From NCBI GenBank assembly GCA_029204225.1, contig CM055095.1:24647190-24711189 (forward strand): a DNA stretch of 64,000 nt, written 5' to 3'. How positions within the stretch are numbered: the stretch's first letter is position 1; the number at the start of each line of letters is the position of its first letter. The position numbers were made by a program, and so were the translations under genes. The notes beneath the pieces were generated by a model. It was not told the origin of the DNA and did no database searches. It saw only the letters and a list, made by a program, of their open reading frames with translations. Of this stretch, positions 32,428 to 45,237 are shown piece by piece. The stretch comes from Diphasiastrum complanatum (lineage: Eukaryota > Streptophyta > Lycopodiopsida > Lycopodiales > Lycopodiaceae).

Positions 32428-34125
32428 ATGTCTTCAATGGGTTCATCCTTGTTGGAACCAAGTGAAAGATTGACCACTTCAAATTATTCAATTTGGAAAA
32501 TGAGGATGGAGTCCATCTTGATCCTTCAAGACGTGATGGACATAGTTCTTGGCCTTGAAGAAGAACCACAAGTTCTTCAAGAGGTTCGAAAATACAAAAA
32601 GAGAGCTAGGATGGCTCTCCACTACATTAAGATGAATGTCTCTAATGAGATATTGAGGGAGATTGGTACTTGTACAGCAGCCAAAGAAGCTTGGGATTGT
32701 CTCAAGACTATCTATGAGGCTAAGAATACCTCTAGGCTTCTCACTCTTAGGAATCAAATCTTTCAAAGTAGCCAAAAGAGTGATGAGAGTGCATCTAGTT
32801 ATGTTTTGAGAGTAAAAGATATTCATAGAGAGCTTGCTTGTATTGGTGATTCCATCAATCAAAATGAGCTAGTTCAAGTCATTCTCAATGGCTTGAGAAG
32901 TGAATTTGATAATCTTGTCCAATCCTATGCCATTAAGGAGGAGCTACCAAGTTTGGAGGCTCTCCAAAGTGTGCTAATTTCAGAAGAATCAAGACAAGAG
33001 TATAAGCTCTTGAGGATGGACAAGCTTTCTCTCACTCATAATGATGGCAAAGCTCTTTTTGCCAAGGATAAGCACAAAGAGAGGAGCAAGAACCAACATC
33101 AACAATCCTCAAGCAAGGACAAAGTCAAATCCAAAGACAAAGATGAGGAGGAAGATGATTCCTCTAATGCTTCATCATCCAAGCTCAAGAAGAAGAAGAA
33201 GATCAAGTGCTTTTATTGTGGCAAGAAAGGTCATTATGCCACCAATTGCTTCAAAAAGAAGAATCAACTCAAGCAAGCCAATATTACCAATGAGAAGGAA
33301 GACACTATTGCAAGTGATGGAGAGGGATCTCTTATGGTCTCTAGTTTCTCATCTACTCCTTTCAAGAAGAACGGCCTATGGTATATTGATAGTGGAGCCT
33401 CTTCACATATGTGTAGCTCCAAGGACTCTTTCTCTTCTATTGCACCTTATGATGGAGTGAAGAAATCAATATACACTGCAAATGATTTTGAATGTCCTAT
33501 TGAAGGCATAGGGAACATTCCCTTGAAGCTTGCATCCTCTAAAGTTCTTTCTCTCTCTAGAGTTCTTTATGTACCTAAGCTTACCAAGAATCTTATTAGT
33601 GTTGGCCAATTGCTTGATAATGGCCTTGATGTAAAATTCAATGTTGATACTTGCACTATCAAGAAGAATGATGAGATACTTGCATTAGGATCTAGATTTG
33701 GTGGCATCTATAAACTAGATCCAAATGAGTATGTGAATGCTTGTAATGTTGCTCTTGTGAACAAGCTCTCTATGGAGGAATTATGGCATAGGAGGTTGGG
33801 ACATCCCAACTACAAATCCATGCTCTCTATGATCAAAGAATCCAAAACTATTGGCTTGCCAAAGTCATTCTCCAAGAAGATCAAGCCTTGTGAGGCTTGT
33901 GCTATTGCTAAATCTCACAAAAAGCCATTTACAAGATCTTCTATCAAAAGCAAGCATCCTTTGGAGTTAATCCACTCGAATGTGCATTTCTCATCAACTA
34001 CAAGCAAGGGAAGAGCCACTTGTTTTGTTACTTTCATTGATGATTACACAAGATCACTTGGATATATCTTCTTGCTTCAAAATCTATGGTGTTTGATCAT
34101 TTCCTTATTTTCAAAGCTTATGTAG
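32428..34125 (+). CDS. Element H gag-protease-integrase N-terminal part (frameshifted)
   Basis: The Met at 32428 (MSSMGSSLLEPSERL) aligns with gag starts of related elements here; an upstream Met at 32374 is in frame but probably leader. Order: UBN2 gag; acidic/lysine-rich linker; zinc knuckle CFYCGKKGHYATNC (33208-33249); protease WYIDSGASSHM (33379); GAG-pre-integrase LWHRRLGHPNYKSM with paired CEAC; integrase start. At 33979-33981 the first catalytic Asp codon is AAT, giving HSNV where related copies have HSDV. A one-base loss near 34054 shifts the frame, so translation runs into unrelated codons and stops at 34125. An intact copia polyprotein would run on into the next frame. Confidence 0.9.
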   Translation: MSSMGSSLLEPSERLTTSNYSIWKMRMESILILQDVMDIVLGLEEEPQVLQEVRKYKKRARMALHYIKMNVSNEILREIGTCTAAKEAWDCLKTIYEAKNTSRLLTLRNQIFQSSQKSDESASSYVLRVKDIHRELACIGDSINQNELVQVILNGLRSEFDNLVQSYAIKEELPSLEALQSVLISEESRQEYKLLRMDKLSLTHNDGKALFAKDKHKERSKNQHQQSSSKDKVKSKDKDEEEDDSSNASSSKLKKKKKIKCFYCGKKGHYATNCFKKKNQLKQANITNEKEDTIASDGEGSLMVSSFSSTPFKKNGLWYIDSGASSHMCSSKDSFSSIAPYDGVKKSIYTANDFECPIEGIGNIPLKLASSKVLSLSRVLYVPKLTKNLISVGQLLDNGLDVKFNVDTCTIKKNDEILALGSRFGGIYKLDPNEYVNACNVALVNKLSMEELWHRRLGHPNYKSMLSMIKESKTIGLPKSFSKKIKPCEACAIAKSHKKPFTRSSIKSKHPLELIHSNVHFSSTTSKGRATCFVTFIDDYTRSLGYIFLLQNLWCLIISLFSKLM

Positions 34126-36416
34126 AGAAGCAATTCTCATTCAAGATTAAAGCTCTTAGAAGTGATGGAGGTGGTGAATATATCTCCAATAAATTTCAAG
34201 ACTTTTGTGAGCTTGAAGGCATTAAAAGAGAGTTTTCTTGTGCCTACTCTCCATCTCAAAATGGAGTGGCCGAGAGAAAGAATAGATCTCTATGTGAATG
34301 TGCAAAATCTATGATAATTGAGGCATCTTTGCCCAAAGATTTTTGGGGAGAAGCCATTAATTGTGCAAATTATCTTTGCAATAGGCTCCCACATATAGCT
34401 CTTGGAGGAAAGTCACCATATGAAATCTTATTTTTGAAGAAGCCTAAGGTTGATCACCTTAGAATTTTTGGATGCTTATGCTTTGTCCATATGCCCTTGG
34501 AAACAAGGAAGAAGGAAGATCCTAGTGCATGCAAAGGGATCATGGTTGGATACTCATCCACCAAGAAGGCCTATAGAGTCTTTATACTCTCTACTTCTCA
34601 AGTTATTGAAAGTAGAGATGTTGTCTTTCATGAAGATCAACACTCATCATTTGAAGAGGCCGAGATCAAGAAATCTATGGATGCATCATCAATTATTGAT
34701 TTTGAAGACAATCATGATGTGATGGGGTCGAGATTTGAAGAAGACTCTCCTCGGATTTTTTCACCAAGAAGATCCATGAGAGATAGATCCGAGCCTAAGA
34801 GGCTCTCATATGTTGACAAAGGCAAACAAGTGGATCTTGATTCCACTAATTATGTTTTTTATGTCTCTCATGAAGAGCCAAAGAATGTACAAGAGGCACT
34901 TAATACCAAAGAGTGGTATGATGCCATGAAGCAAGAGTATGATGCATTGATCACCAACAATACTTGGGAACTTGTGGATCCTCCTTCCAACAAGCATGTG
35001 ATTGGTTGCAAGTGGGTATTTCGGATCAAGTTCAATCATGACGGCACCATCAACAAGCATAAAGCAAGATTATGTGCCAAAGGATTTGCTCAAATCCATG
35101 GTCTTGATTATGAGGAAACCTTTGCACCCGTTGCAAAGATGGTGACAATAAGAATTCTTATTTCTCTTGCTTGTTTTTTCAAGTGGAAGGTGTTCCAATT
35201 AGATGTATCCAATGCTTTTCTAAATGGTTATCTTGAGGAGGAGATCTATATGGAACAACCTCAAGGATTCATCAAGGATGAGTCCAAAGTGTGCTTGCTC
35301 TTCAAAAGTCTTTATGGACTCAAGCAAGCACCAAGATCATGGTATTCAAGACTTAACTCTTTCCTTATCTCACTAGGATTTACTCTTAGTGACTATGATC
35401 CTTCCATGTATCTAAAGTTTGTTGATAGCAATATTGTCATTCTTCTAATTTATGTTGATGACATTATTCTTTGTGGAAGTTGTATCAAGCTAGTTGATGA
35501 AACCAAGCTAGCACTTGGATGTGAGTTTAAAATGCAAGATCTAGGAGAGATACATTACATCCTAGGCCTAGAAATTGATTTTTATGAAAATCATGTCTTT
35601 ATATGCCAATCTAGATATGCTCACTCTATGTTGAAAAAATTCCATATGGAAAATTCTAAGAACATAGATACTCCAATGGAGCAAATTGTAAAAGATCCTA
35701 ATAAAGGTGATGAAATATTCTTTGAGGACATCACACTTTTTAGGAGTCTTGTAGGCTCCTTGATTTGGCTTACCATTACTAGGCCCGATCTTAGTTTTTG
35801 TGTGCACAAATTGAGTCAATTTATGCAAGAACCTAAGATCCATCATTGGAAGATGGCCAAGAGGATTTTAAGATATGTATCTTCATCTTGTGATTATGGT
35901 CTACTCTATAAAAGTGAAGATCTATCCATTATTGGCTACTCGGATTCGGACTTTGCAAGTGACAAAATGGATCGAAAGTCTATTAGTGCATACACTATCT
36001 TTCTTGGAGGCAATCTAATATCTTGGCTTTCCAAAAAGCAAGATACTATATCTCTCTCTTCATGTGAGGCCGAGTACAAAGCACTCACTACAACTACCAA
36101 AGAAGTGCTTTGGATCAAGAGGTTATTAATGGAACTAAAGTGCATCAAGGAGGATGATCTACCAATGATCAAGTGTGATAACATCTCGGCCCAAGCTCTT
36201 GCCAATAATCCCATATTTCATGCAAGAAGCAAGCACATAGAAGTGGCACACCATTTTGTGAGAGAAAAGCTTATTGGAGGAGAAATCTATTTGGAGCATG
36301 TCAACTCGTCCTCTTGTATTGCCGATCTACTCACCAAGCCTTTGAGCAAAAGTGCTTTCATCAAGCATAGATCTAATCTTGGAGTTATATCAAGATCAAT
36401 GCTCAAATCTTCATAG
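34054..36416 (+). CDS. Element H integrase remainder, reverse transcriptase, RNase H
   Basis: The sister frame picks up exactly at the shift (TWIYLLASKSMVFDHF); the first Met in it is at 34086. Integrase residues follow: LRSDGGGEYISNK (second Asp) and NGVAERKNRSL (catalytic Glu). The reverse transcriptase has CKWVFRIKFNHDG, FAPVAKMVTIR, LDVSNAFLNGYLEEEIYMEQ and the LIYVDDIILCG catalytic box. RNase H has GYSDSDFASDKMDRKS, SSCEAEYKAL and HIEVAHHFVREK, and the C-terminus is ADLLTKPLSK. No internal stop. The polypurine tract is 5 bases after the stop. Confidence 0.93.
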
Positions 36417-36420
36417 ATAA

Positions 36421-36434
36421 TTTTTTAGGAGGAG
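36421..36434 (+). other. Polypurine tract of element H
   Basis: TTTTTTAGGAGGAG directly before the 3' LTR, the same motif as at 24768-24780. Confidence 0.9.
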
Positions 36435-37171
36435 TGTGAAGAATTGAAAACGATTATCTATGTTAGATATAGGGGTCTTATGTTTTTTACATCAAGCATC
36501 TAGGTGTAGGATGTTGATAGGAATAAATTTGGCATAGATGGCAAATTATGCATTTCCACTTGTAATGCCACTATTGAGCCAAAATAGAGTAAGAGGCTAA
36601 ACACTTGCTAATTAGAGTGTAGACAAGTGTAAAGTTTTTGTTTGATGAATTCCAAGAGGTCCAATAGGATATAGAGGTGGAACCTTGTGAGGTCCAATAG
36701 GAAATTGAGGTGTGCTTGAATATAGTCCAATAGAATTAAGAGGTGCATAGATCAATGATCCAATAGGATCAAGAGGTGACAAAATGTGGTCCAATCATAG
36801 TTAAGCATAGTGGTAGCTCGTGGACCTACTAGTATCATTGTACTCCTCATTTTGAAATTAATTGATTTGGTGATTTTATGGATTTTGTGAGTTATTGGAT
36901 TTCTAGCTTTCTCTCTCTACCCGAGAGCTCTTGATGCATTTTCTCTCTCTACCCGAGGAGAGCAGCTTGTTTTTACTTAGATTATTTTTTGAATACTTCC
37001 CACACGTGTGAGTGAGAGTTGGAAGTGATTGAATGCATGTAGTAGTGTGTTTTTGCCATAGGATTCAAGATTGATCTTGAATCTCAATCTAGTCTTGATC
37101 TTGGTGCATCTACACACCTTAGGAGATCACAAGTACATGTAGTGGACAGTCCACACGTGTGAAATTCAACA
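36435..37171 (+). mobile_element. 3' LTR of element H
   Basis: Same length as the 5' LTR with four substitutions. It is followed by the AGGAT duplication. Confidence 0.95.
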
Positions 37172-37473
37172 AGGATCACCACATGGCGCAACATTATTGA
37201 TCTAGATCAAAAGATCCAACGAGGTGGATTCATTCTAGCTCGCACGCGGTCTTCTCCTCTTTCAGCCCGCTCAAAGCACTTCAAATAGCCCACCTCTCCG
37301 TTTTTCCCCCTTCCCCCTTCCCCCATCGTCGCTTGCCTACCATATCCAACAAGCTTTCATCCCACTCGCGATCGGGAGATCACACTGTGGCAGGATCAGG
37401 TGACCTACGATCGGGAGGTCGCACTGTGGCAGGATGCGGTCTTGGCTAAAATTAAAAACAAGAGCCCGCAATC

Positions 37474-37806
37474 TTGATTGAAGCTTCTGGAGGTGCCGCA
37501 TTTGCTCCTGAAGACACTCAGATAGATGCGAGATTGGCTATGTTGTTTCTACAAGAAAGAAACAGAAGCTATTGTGGACAAGGCCGATATTCAAAGCTCT
37601 TTCATAATGGCGTAACAAATTTTGTACTCTCATCTGCGGATAGACACATCATAGGCGTGCAAACTTCTCAAGGGTATACCTCCAGCAGAAGAAGAAAGAG
37701 CATGAGGAAGTCTAGGTCCATGGAGCATCACCAGTGGTCTTCTACCAACAGCATAGGTGAAAGAGATGATCCACATCTGCGAGTAAGCTCTAAGGTGGGG
37801 ACATAA
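37474..37806 (+). CDS. Hypothetical reading frame in unique DNA
   Basis: A 110-codon frame (MIEASGGAAFAPEDTQIDAR..., basic patch SSRRRKSMRKSRS) in a stretch of higher GC than the neighbouring transposons. A second possible exon (MATSNILLGTEVGQQQARRN, then CCHC) lies at about 37908-38030. I recognise neither. Upstream at 37365-37437 a 39-bp unit beginning CGATCGGGAG is tandemly duplicated. This unique block is the pre-insertion site of element H and may be a host gene fragment; the coding status is uncertain. Confidence 0.3.
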   Translation: MIEASGGAAFAPEDTQIDARLAMLFLQERNRSYCGQGRYSKLFHNGVTNFVLSSADRHIIGVQTSQGYTSSRRRKSMRKSRSMEHHQWSSTNSIGERDDPHLRVSSKVGT

Positions 37807-38040
37807 ATTGTTGTTGGGGTAAAATCCAGCGTCATGGAAGCTTTTCTTCTGCCTCAGAAACATGGCGCAGTGCAAGAAGCACTAGTACTGATTTGGGGCA
37901 TTTGTCTATGGCAACATCAAACATCTTACTTGGCACTGAGGTGGGGCAGCAGCAAGCCAGAAGGAACGAGAATAGAGAATGGATGAGCATCGATCTTGAT
38001 GCCGGGCTGAAATGTTGTCATTGTAGAGAGTTGGAACAAC

Positions 38041-41000
38041 ATCTAAACTCATGACTTTTAGCTCCACAAGTAGCCTTTTGATCCATCATAGCTCCTTTGT
38101 TGTAGTGGTGAGAGCTTTATACTCGGCTTTGGTTGAAGAAAGTGAGACGGTTTCTTGTTTTTTTGACAACCAAGAAACTACTCCTCCACCAATGAATGTT
38201 GCATAGGCACTTGTGGACTTCCCATCCCTTTTGTCACCTGCAAAATCCAAGTCACTAAAGGCATGCAAATCAACGACATCTCCTCTATAGAGAATTCCAT
38301 GATCTAGAGTACCCGAGATGTATCTCAAAATCCTTTTAGCATTTTTCCAATGTATCACTAATGGATCTTGCATAGAAAGACTTAGCCTACACACACTAAA
38401 GCATAGATCAGGCCTAGTTATGGGGATCCACATTAAGGAGCCTATAAGTTTCCTATAAAGAGTGATGTCCATAAAGGATGCTTCATCGCTTTTATTGAGC
38501 ACTTTTACATCTTGCTCCATTGGTGTTTCCACATGCTTGCAATCTTGCATCTTGAATCTATTGATCAAACTTTGAGCATACTTAGTTTGACTAATGAAGA
38601 TGAAATCTGAATCTCTAAGTACTTCTATGCCCAATATAAAGTGAAATTGACCAAGATCTACCATCTTAAATTCTAGTGATAGATTTTTCTTGGTTTTCTC
38701 AATACCATCAATGTTATCACCATTAAGGATGATGTCATCTACATAAATCAATAAAAGTACAATGCCATTTACATAATTTATTATGTACAAAGTTGGATCA
38801 TATTCACTTTGAGTGAATCCAATAGAAACTAAGAAATCATGAAGTCTTGAATTCCAAGATCTTGATGTTTGCTTCAAACCATATAAGTTCCTCTGAAGAT
38901 GACATACTTTCCCTTCCATCCCAAGCTTGATGAAGCCTTGGGGCTGCTCCATGAAGATGTCTTCTTTCAAATAACCATTTAAGAATGCATTAGAAACATC
39001 CATTTGAAAGAGCATCCAAACCAAATGTGAAGCAAGTGCAAGAAGTAAGCCCTTTGCTCGAGAATATCCTTTGGAAACTAACCTCGCCTTGTGTTTGCTT
39101 ACACTTCCATCCATATTGAGTTTTAGCTTAAAAACCCATTTACATCCAATCACATTCTTAAGAGGTCTAGGATCCATGTGCCATTCTCCATCAAAGCATT
39201 ATATTCATCTATCACAGCTTGAAACCATTCCTTTGAACTCAATTCATCTTCTACACATGAAGGTTCTTCAAAACTTGAAATAAGTGCAAAGGATGAAGAT
39301 GGATTACCCTCGGCTTGCTTCCTCTTGTCTTGGTATGTGAGCCTCAATGGCTCCATTCTTACCCTTGATGATCTTCTTGGAGTAATTGGTTCACTTGGCT
39401 CTAGCTCCTCCTCAAGATCTATGACATCTTGATCCTCGGCCACCTCCCTCTTGATAGGTGATTTGATTGAGCCATCAATACGTTTATGCATATTATCCTC
39501 ATCAAAAATGATATCTCTAGAAACCACAAACTTGTTTGAAGATGGAATGTATACCTTATATCCCTTGCTTGCTTTGCCATACCCGAGCATAATACCTTTG
39601 ATTGATGATGGATATTCCTTGGTCCTTTTCTCCAAAGGTGTATGCACATAGCAAATGCATCCAAACACCTTTAAGTCCTTGAGATTTGGCTTCCTCCCAT
39701 ACAAGACTTCAAAGGGTGTTTTGCCTTCAATAGGGCTACATGGAACTCTATTCATCAAATGGTTAGCACAAGTGAGATCTTCTCCCCAACTTTTTTTTGG
39801 TATACATGCATCAATCCTTAAGGCTTGAGAACATTCACACAATGTCCTATTCTTCCTCTCGGCTACCCCATTTTGTTGAGGGGTGTAGGGACAAGATAAT
39901 TCTTTTTTAATTCCTTCTTGATCACAAAACACTTTAAAAGCATTGGAGATATATTCTCCACCATTATCACTTCTAAAAGTTTTGATCTTGTGATCAAGAT
40001 GCTTCTCAACAAATGCTTTGAACTTAAAAAAGCTTTCAAATACTTGTGCTTTAGATGAAAGTAATAATACTCAACAAAACCTTGAGTTATCATCTATGAA
40101 TGTAACAAACATGGTGGCACCTCCATTTGACATTGTACTTGCAAAGTGTACACCGAGTGGATCAACGCAAGTTGATGAGTTGTCTTTGTGATTGAACTTG
40201 AAAAGGGCTTCTTATGTGCTTTTGAAAGAGCACATGCTTCACATACTTTCTCCTCTTTTGCCAAGGATCTTGGAAGTCCTAAGGCAAGCTCCTTCTTGCA
40301 CATGACCTCCATGGACTTTGAGTTGATGTGACCAAGTCTTTTGTGCCAAAGACTATGGTTGGATAGTTTGGTCTCCTCGGCTAGCATTACAATATTAGCA
40401 TCCACATAGGCATCTAATTTGAATAATCTTCCAAATCTTATGCCTCTAGCAATGATCTTGTCATCCTTCTTGATGTTAAATGAATTTGTGGCGAACTCCA
40501 CAATCAAACCATTGTCAAGCAATTGTCCTACACTAAGCAAGTTCTTAGTGATACTAGGAATGTAAAGTACTCCATCAATCTTGACCTTCCTTAAAGATCC
40601 CAAGCATAAAGGTATGGATCCTATGCCTTCTACCTTACAAGCATAATCATTTGCTGTAAAAATTGACTTGATAAGTCCATCATAGGTAGATAAGTTTGAA
40701 AAAAACTCCCTCTTACTTGTCATGTGGAAGCTAGTCCCACTATCTATCCACCAAGGGTCTTCACCTCTTATGCTTGAAGATGAGAAACTTGACATCATGA
40801 GAGAATCTTCATGAGAGCTCTCCTCTTCCTCTTGGCCTAGGTTTGCTTGACTTTGAGATTGCTTCTTCTTGAAGCACTCCGAGGCATAGTGCCCCATCTT
40901 GCCACAAAAGTAGCATTTGATCTTCGACTTATCCTTCTTTGGCTTGTTTGAGCTTGGACTTGAAGATCCTTCTTGATCTTCACCTTTGACTTGGTTCTTC

Positions 41001-41678
41001 TTGAATGCAACACCCTTGACTTTGGATTTGCTCTTGCTCTTGGTGAAAAGAGCCTTGTCATCTCCATCATTGAGGGAGAGCTTCTCCATCCTTGACCTGA
41101 TGTGAGTTCTCCTACTCTCCCTGGCCATGAGGACTCCTTGGAGATCTTCAAGTGAAGGCAACTTGCCCATAATTGCATAGCCTTGCACTAGGTTAGCGAA
41201 ATCCACACTCAAACCATTCAAGATTAGTTGAACAAGTTCACTTTCCTTAATGGAATCTCCTATGTAAGCAAGCTCCTTGTTTAAGTCCTTAACTCTCAAC
41301 ACATATGAATGTCCACTCTCTCCTTTAGCTTGAAAACATTTAAGGATTTGATTCTTCAAGGATATAAACCTTGAAGTATTCTTGGATTCATATATCTTTT
41401 GAAGAGTTTTTCTTGATTCTTAAGCCGAGATGCAAGCACCTACCTCCTTAAGAAGCTCATTAGCTACATTCATTTTTATACAATGGAGAGCAACCTTGCA
41501 CCTCCTTTTGTATTTTGTAGCTTCTTGAGGGTGAATGGGCTCATCCTCTTGACCACTCACTATATCCATTACATTTTGTTAAATAAGAATTGATTCCATT
41601 CTTAGCTTCCAAATTGAATAATTAGAAGCATTCAATCTGTCATGTGAATCCAAAAGATATGCATTCATTGAAGCCATC
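38041..41678 (-). pseudogene. Copia family I polyprotein, 3' truncated
   Basis: Gag starts near 41678 (MASMNAYLLDSHDRL) with two stops before 41359. Then come the zinc knuckle CYFCGKMGHYASEC, protease WWIDSGTSFHM (Gly-Ala changed to Gly-Thr), GAG-pre-integrase LWHKRLGHINSKSM, integrase (SDNGGEYISN near 39960, QQNGVAERKNRTL) and reverse transcriptase/RNase H from 39177 to 38086 with LLIYVDDIILNG. A stop interrupts KEL-stop-WIKRLLVELK and homology ends at about 38041, so the C-terminus, PPT and 3' LTR are lost. A deletion removes part of the reverse transcriptase N-terminal region near 39030. The element abuts unique sequence. Confidence 0.9.
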
Positions 41679-42468
41679 TACCTTTAAACAAGATCTTGAT
41701 CACAAGAATAGATGCAAAATAGAAATGATTGAAAGACTAGCTATCCCACTACCTACGGACTTGAGAAAGCTCAAAACTTGACCTCTCAATGAGATCCTAC
41801 CTGATCTTAAGCCAAATCAAATCTATGAATGTCAACAAGAATGGAAACCAGCTTGAATTTGCATAAAAAATGGATCTAGAATTGCCTCCTCCTTGATCTT
41901 GACTTCACAAGGATATAAGATTCACCTAACACAAAAGGAATCATATGCACATAAATGCCTCTTCAAATCATTCCTACAAGATCAGGTTGAATCATCATGC
42001 AATAATCAATCCAAACTATCTCACAAATCAAGCAAAAAATGAACATAATCTTGATTAGAATTGCATTCCTTGATGAGCACTTATCAAAGTATTTGGGCTG
42101 ACCCAAAAATTGAATTTCTAAGATCTCAATAAGTCTAAGAACGACCTATTACAGTACCAAAGATAAGAATCTACTTTCCTTTTGATTCATTGAAAACTAT
42201 TCCTTGTGATAGACTACACAAATTGAGTAGCATCAATATGATGAAAGTGCAAAATACTTGTTATTTTGATCCAATTGATAAGAGATTACCACAACTCGGA
42301 TTTTGAAGCTAAAAATCTTGTAAATCAAAAACCATTAGACCCCTCTTCACTCAAATTGATCAAGAATTGAAGGTAGTGACTCATAGATTATGTCTAGATA
42401 GCAATCAATGCTTGAATTGCACCAAAATCTATGATTCTAGCATGAAGTGAAGCTCCTTTCTTGGAATG

Positions 42469-43156
42469 GCTCTGATACCATGATAAAAATACAGCAAAAT
42501 AATCCCATTTGATCCTAGAAATGATGGAGAAAGCACCTTAAGATCCAAACAAGATCTAGAAGCTAGATTACTAATCAATGCATTGATTCCTGATTTATCT
42601 TGGTTTGACTCCATGAATTAGCTCCAAAACTCTTCTCACGTGTGAAAGTACGACCTGCTATTGCCTGTGTACTGTACCTGCAACTAAAAACTCATTCAAT
42701 CATCACAAAAAATTATATGCCAATAGCATTCATCAATCAAATCATAGACTCAAACTAGTCAAGACTCGAAAATCTCAATTTTGCTCATAATTGGATGGAA
42801 ATCCCATCACATATTTAAACATGTAGAGCTCGGATCTGAGCATATTAGGGCTTCTATGTATTCATCATAACCTAACCCTAACATATAACCTAAAGATCCA
42901 GTTGATCCACCCTATTTAAGGTCAATGCCTCGAGATCCAAAAACAATAAAAAAAATGCTATTTTTAGCTCCTACTTTTTCTCTACCCTGTCTATGCACTC
43001 TATGGACATATCCCAAAGGTACCATTCCAAAGCTAGGTTAATGATTTGACTTAGAATAAGGTATCCTATGCTTTTGGCACGTGTGACATCTCACAACATG
43101 GCCTGAGAGTCATTTACAAGTGGTAATTGTGCAAACTAGCTTGTGTGAATCTAACA
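42469..43156 (-). mobile_element. PBS and 5' LTR of copia family I
   Basis: PBS complement GCTCTGATACCA at 42469-42480 touches TG of the LTR at 42481. The LTR ends CTAACA at 43156 (676 bp). CACGTGTGA cores occur at 42638 and 43079. The 41679-42468 leader has no gene. Confidence 0.75.
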
Positions 43157-43258
43157 CTTATCAAGCAGATCGTTCACAACCAGAAAGTATTGTAGTTAGC
43201 TCTCTATCAGCTCGGTCTTTTAGAGATTTATTTTAGAGTTGCTATTGCGCTACTGCTT

Positions 43259-44475
43259 ATTTGAAACTTGACATCCAATCCACTATCAAACAACTGTCCT
43301 ACACTAATGAGGTAGTGGAATACAGTGGAATTCTTAGTCAATCTAGGTACATACAATACATCATGTAAGCAAAAATATTTTGATGATGATGCATACAGTG
43401 GAATACTACCTATTCCTTCAATCCTACACTCTACTTCATTAGCAGTATAGATTGATCTTTTTGCACCTAGATAAGGCATGAGATTAGTGAAAGAATTCCT
43501 AGAACCAGACATATGGGAACTAGGCCCGCTATCTATCCACCAGACTTCTTCATTCTTAAAAGGAAAAGATAAAAAAGTAGACATCATTAATGAATCCTCT
43601 CTTTTACTTTCAACACCCTCACACTCATCCTCATTAGTAGGGTTAGCTTGCCTAGATTGGTTCTTCTTCTTGAGACAGTTTGATGCATAATGTCCTCTCT
43701 TGCCATAGAAAAAACACTTGATCTTTGACAACTTCTTCTTGCCACTAGATGTTGTAGTTTGATCCTCACCACCTTCTTTCGCTTTGTCCTTCTTGAAGTG
43801 TTGTTGTCCTTTGACCTTGCCTCTTGACTTGTCTCTAATGAAGAGTGCTTTGTCATCTCCACTATCTTTCAATGAAAGTCTATTGATCCTCAACATCTTG
43901 TTCTCTTGCCTGCTTTCTTCAGCAATGAGAACACCTTTGCAATGTCTCCAAGGATGGAAGATCCTCCCTGACAGCATAAGTCTGCACAATATTGTCATAC
44001 TCATCTCTAAGTCCATTTAGGACTACTTGAACAAGTTCAGTGTTCTTAAGAGCATCACCAATACCAGCTAACTCTTGATGAAGATCCTTAACTCTCATGA
44101 CATATGATGAAGCACTCTCATTACTCTTTGATAACTTAGAAAGATTTGGTTTCTGCGTGTAAGCAATCTAGAAGTATTCTTGATTTCATAGATTGTTTTT
44201 AGAGTATCCCAATCTTCCTTCGCAGTGGTGCATGTACTGATCTCTCTTAACACTTCATTGGTTACATTAATTTTTATAAAATAAAGGGCTATTCTGGTTC
44301 TTTTGTGAAATGCTACAGCTTCATTAGGTGCAGCAGGTTCTTCTTCAGCTCCACTCACAATATCCATTACATCCTGTAGAATCAATAATGATTCCATTCT
44401 GATCTTCCACATTGCATAATTGGAAGATGTTAATCTCTCACTGTGCTCCAAGAAATGTGAAATTGATGAAGACAT
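43259..44475 (-). pseudogene. Copia family E gag-protease fragment, minus strand
   Basis: Gag begins at 44475 (MSSSISHFLEHSERL) with UBN2 similarity to the plus-strand copy at 7516. A frameshift near 44100 separates the second part (zinc knuckle CFFYGKRGHYASNC with one Cys changed to Tyr; protease WWIDSGPSSHM, where the SGAS Ala is Pro). A short insertion with a frameshift near 43315 precedes LISVGQLFDSGLDVKFQ, where the copy ends. The leader at 44476-45237 is non-coding and includes CACACGTGTG at 45054-45063. Confidence 0.85.
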
Positions 44476-45237
44476 CTTCTCAATGAGAAATTCTAGTAAT
44501 GATAAAAAAGTGGAGTTGAAAAGATGTTGCTTGCTATCTCAATCTAGGATCTAACACTGATGTTGATCCAATCTATGAAATCTAGCTGCAGATGTGAGAA
44601 CAAATTCTCAACACAGAAAATCAATCTATCTTGAATTTGGATCTTGCTTCAGTCACAAAAAAGAAGCACATGCAAGCAAGAAGTCTATCTCTCCCACGAG
44701 TGTCAAAATACTGATAAACTCTCTAGGAACTTGCTTTCAACTCAAACACAGTAATATGTGTGAAATGAAAAGTCTAAGACCTTAGAATACTCACTTCTAT
44801 CCAATTCTACTTGATTGATAGTGAAAAATGATGAAATTGGTGAAAAAGACAAATGTGTGCTCACTTTGGCATATCCCACGAGTTGAGTACCCTCTCAAAC
44901 TCTCTGATTGCCTAAAACTCTTCTAAAAACAAATCAAATTGGTTCAGAAACTCAAGCAACACATTCTACTCTTCAATACCTATCCAACAAGCTATAGAAC
45001 ATCAAATTTGGATCATTCCTTGGGAAGTAGCACTCATAAATGAGGGCTGATTTCACACGTGTGAGCTCTCTGTCCATACAGAGCTCCTCTAGATCAGATC
45101 AGCCTTGATTTGATCCACTTACGATCCACAGATTGCTTGTTTCTCAGCGAGTTTGAATCCCTCTTCCAAATCCGAGTTCCTGCAAGCAAAAACACTGATG
45201 ATCTGATGTATACACCCTCACCTCTTCAAAGCATGAA

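Larger units (their letters stand above)
30935..37171 (+). mobile_element. Complete Ty1/copia retrotransposon, family H
   Basis: 6237 bp with identical-length 737-bp LTRs, TG...CA ends, a PBS touching the 5' LTR, a polypurine tract touching the 3' LTR and the perfect 5-bp target duplication AGGAT at 30930-30934 and 37172-37176. By eye the LTRs differ at only four positions (A/C, A/G, A/G, C/G), about 0.5 percent, so insertion was recent on an evolutionary scale. Coding region 32428-36416 in two overlapping frames. Confidence 0.97.
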
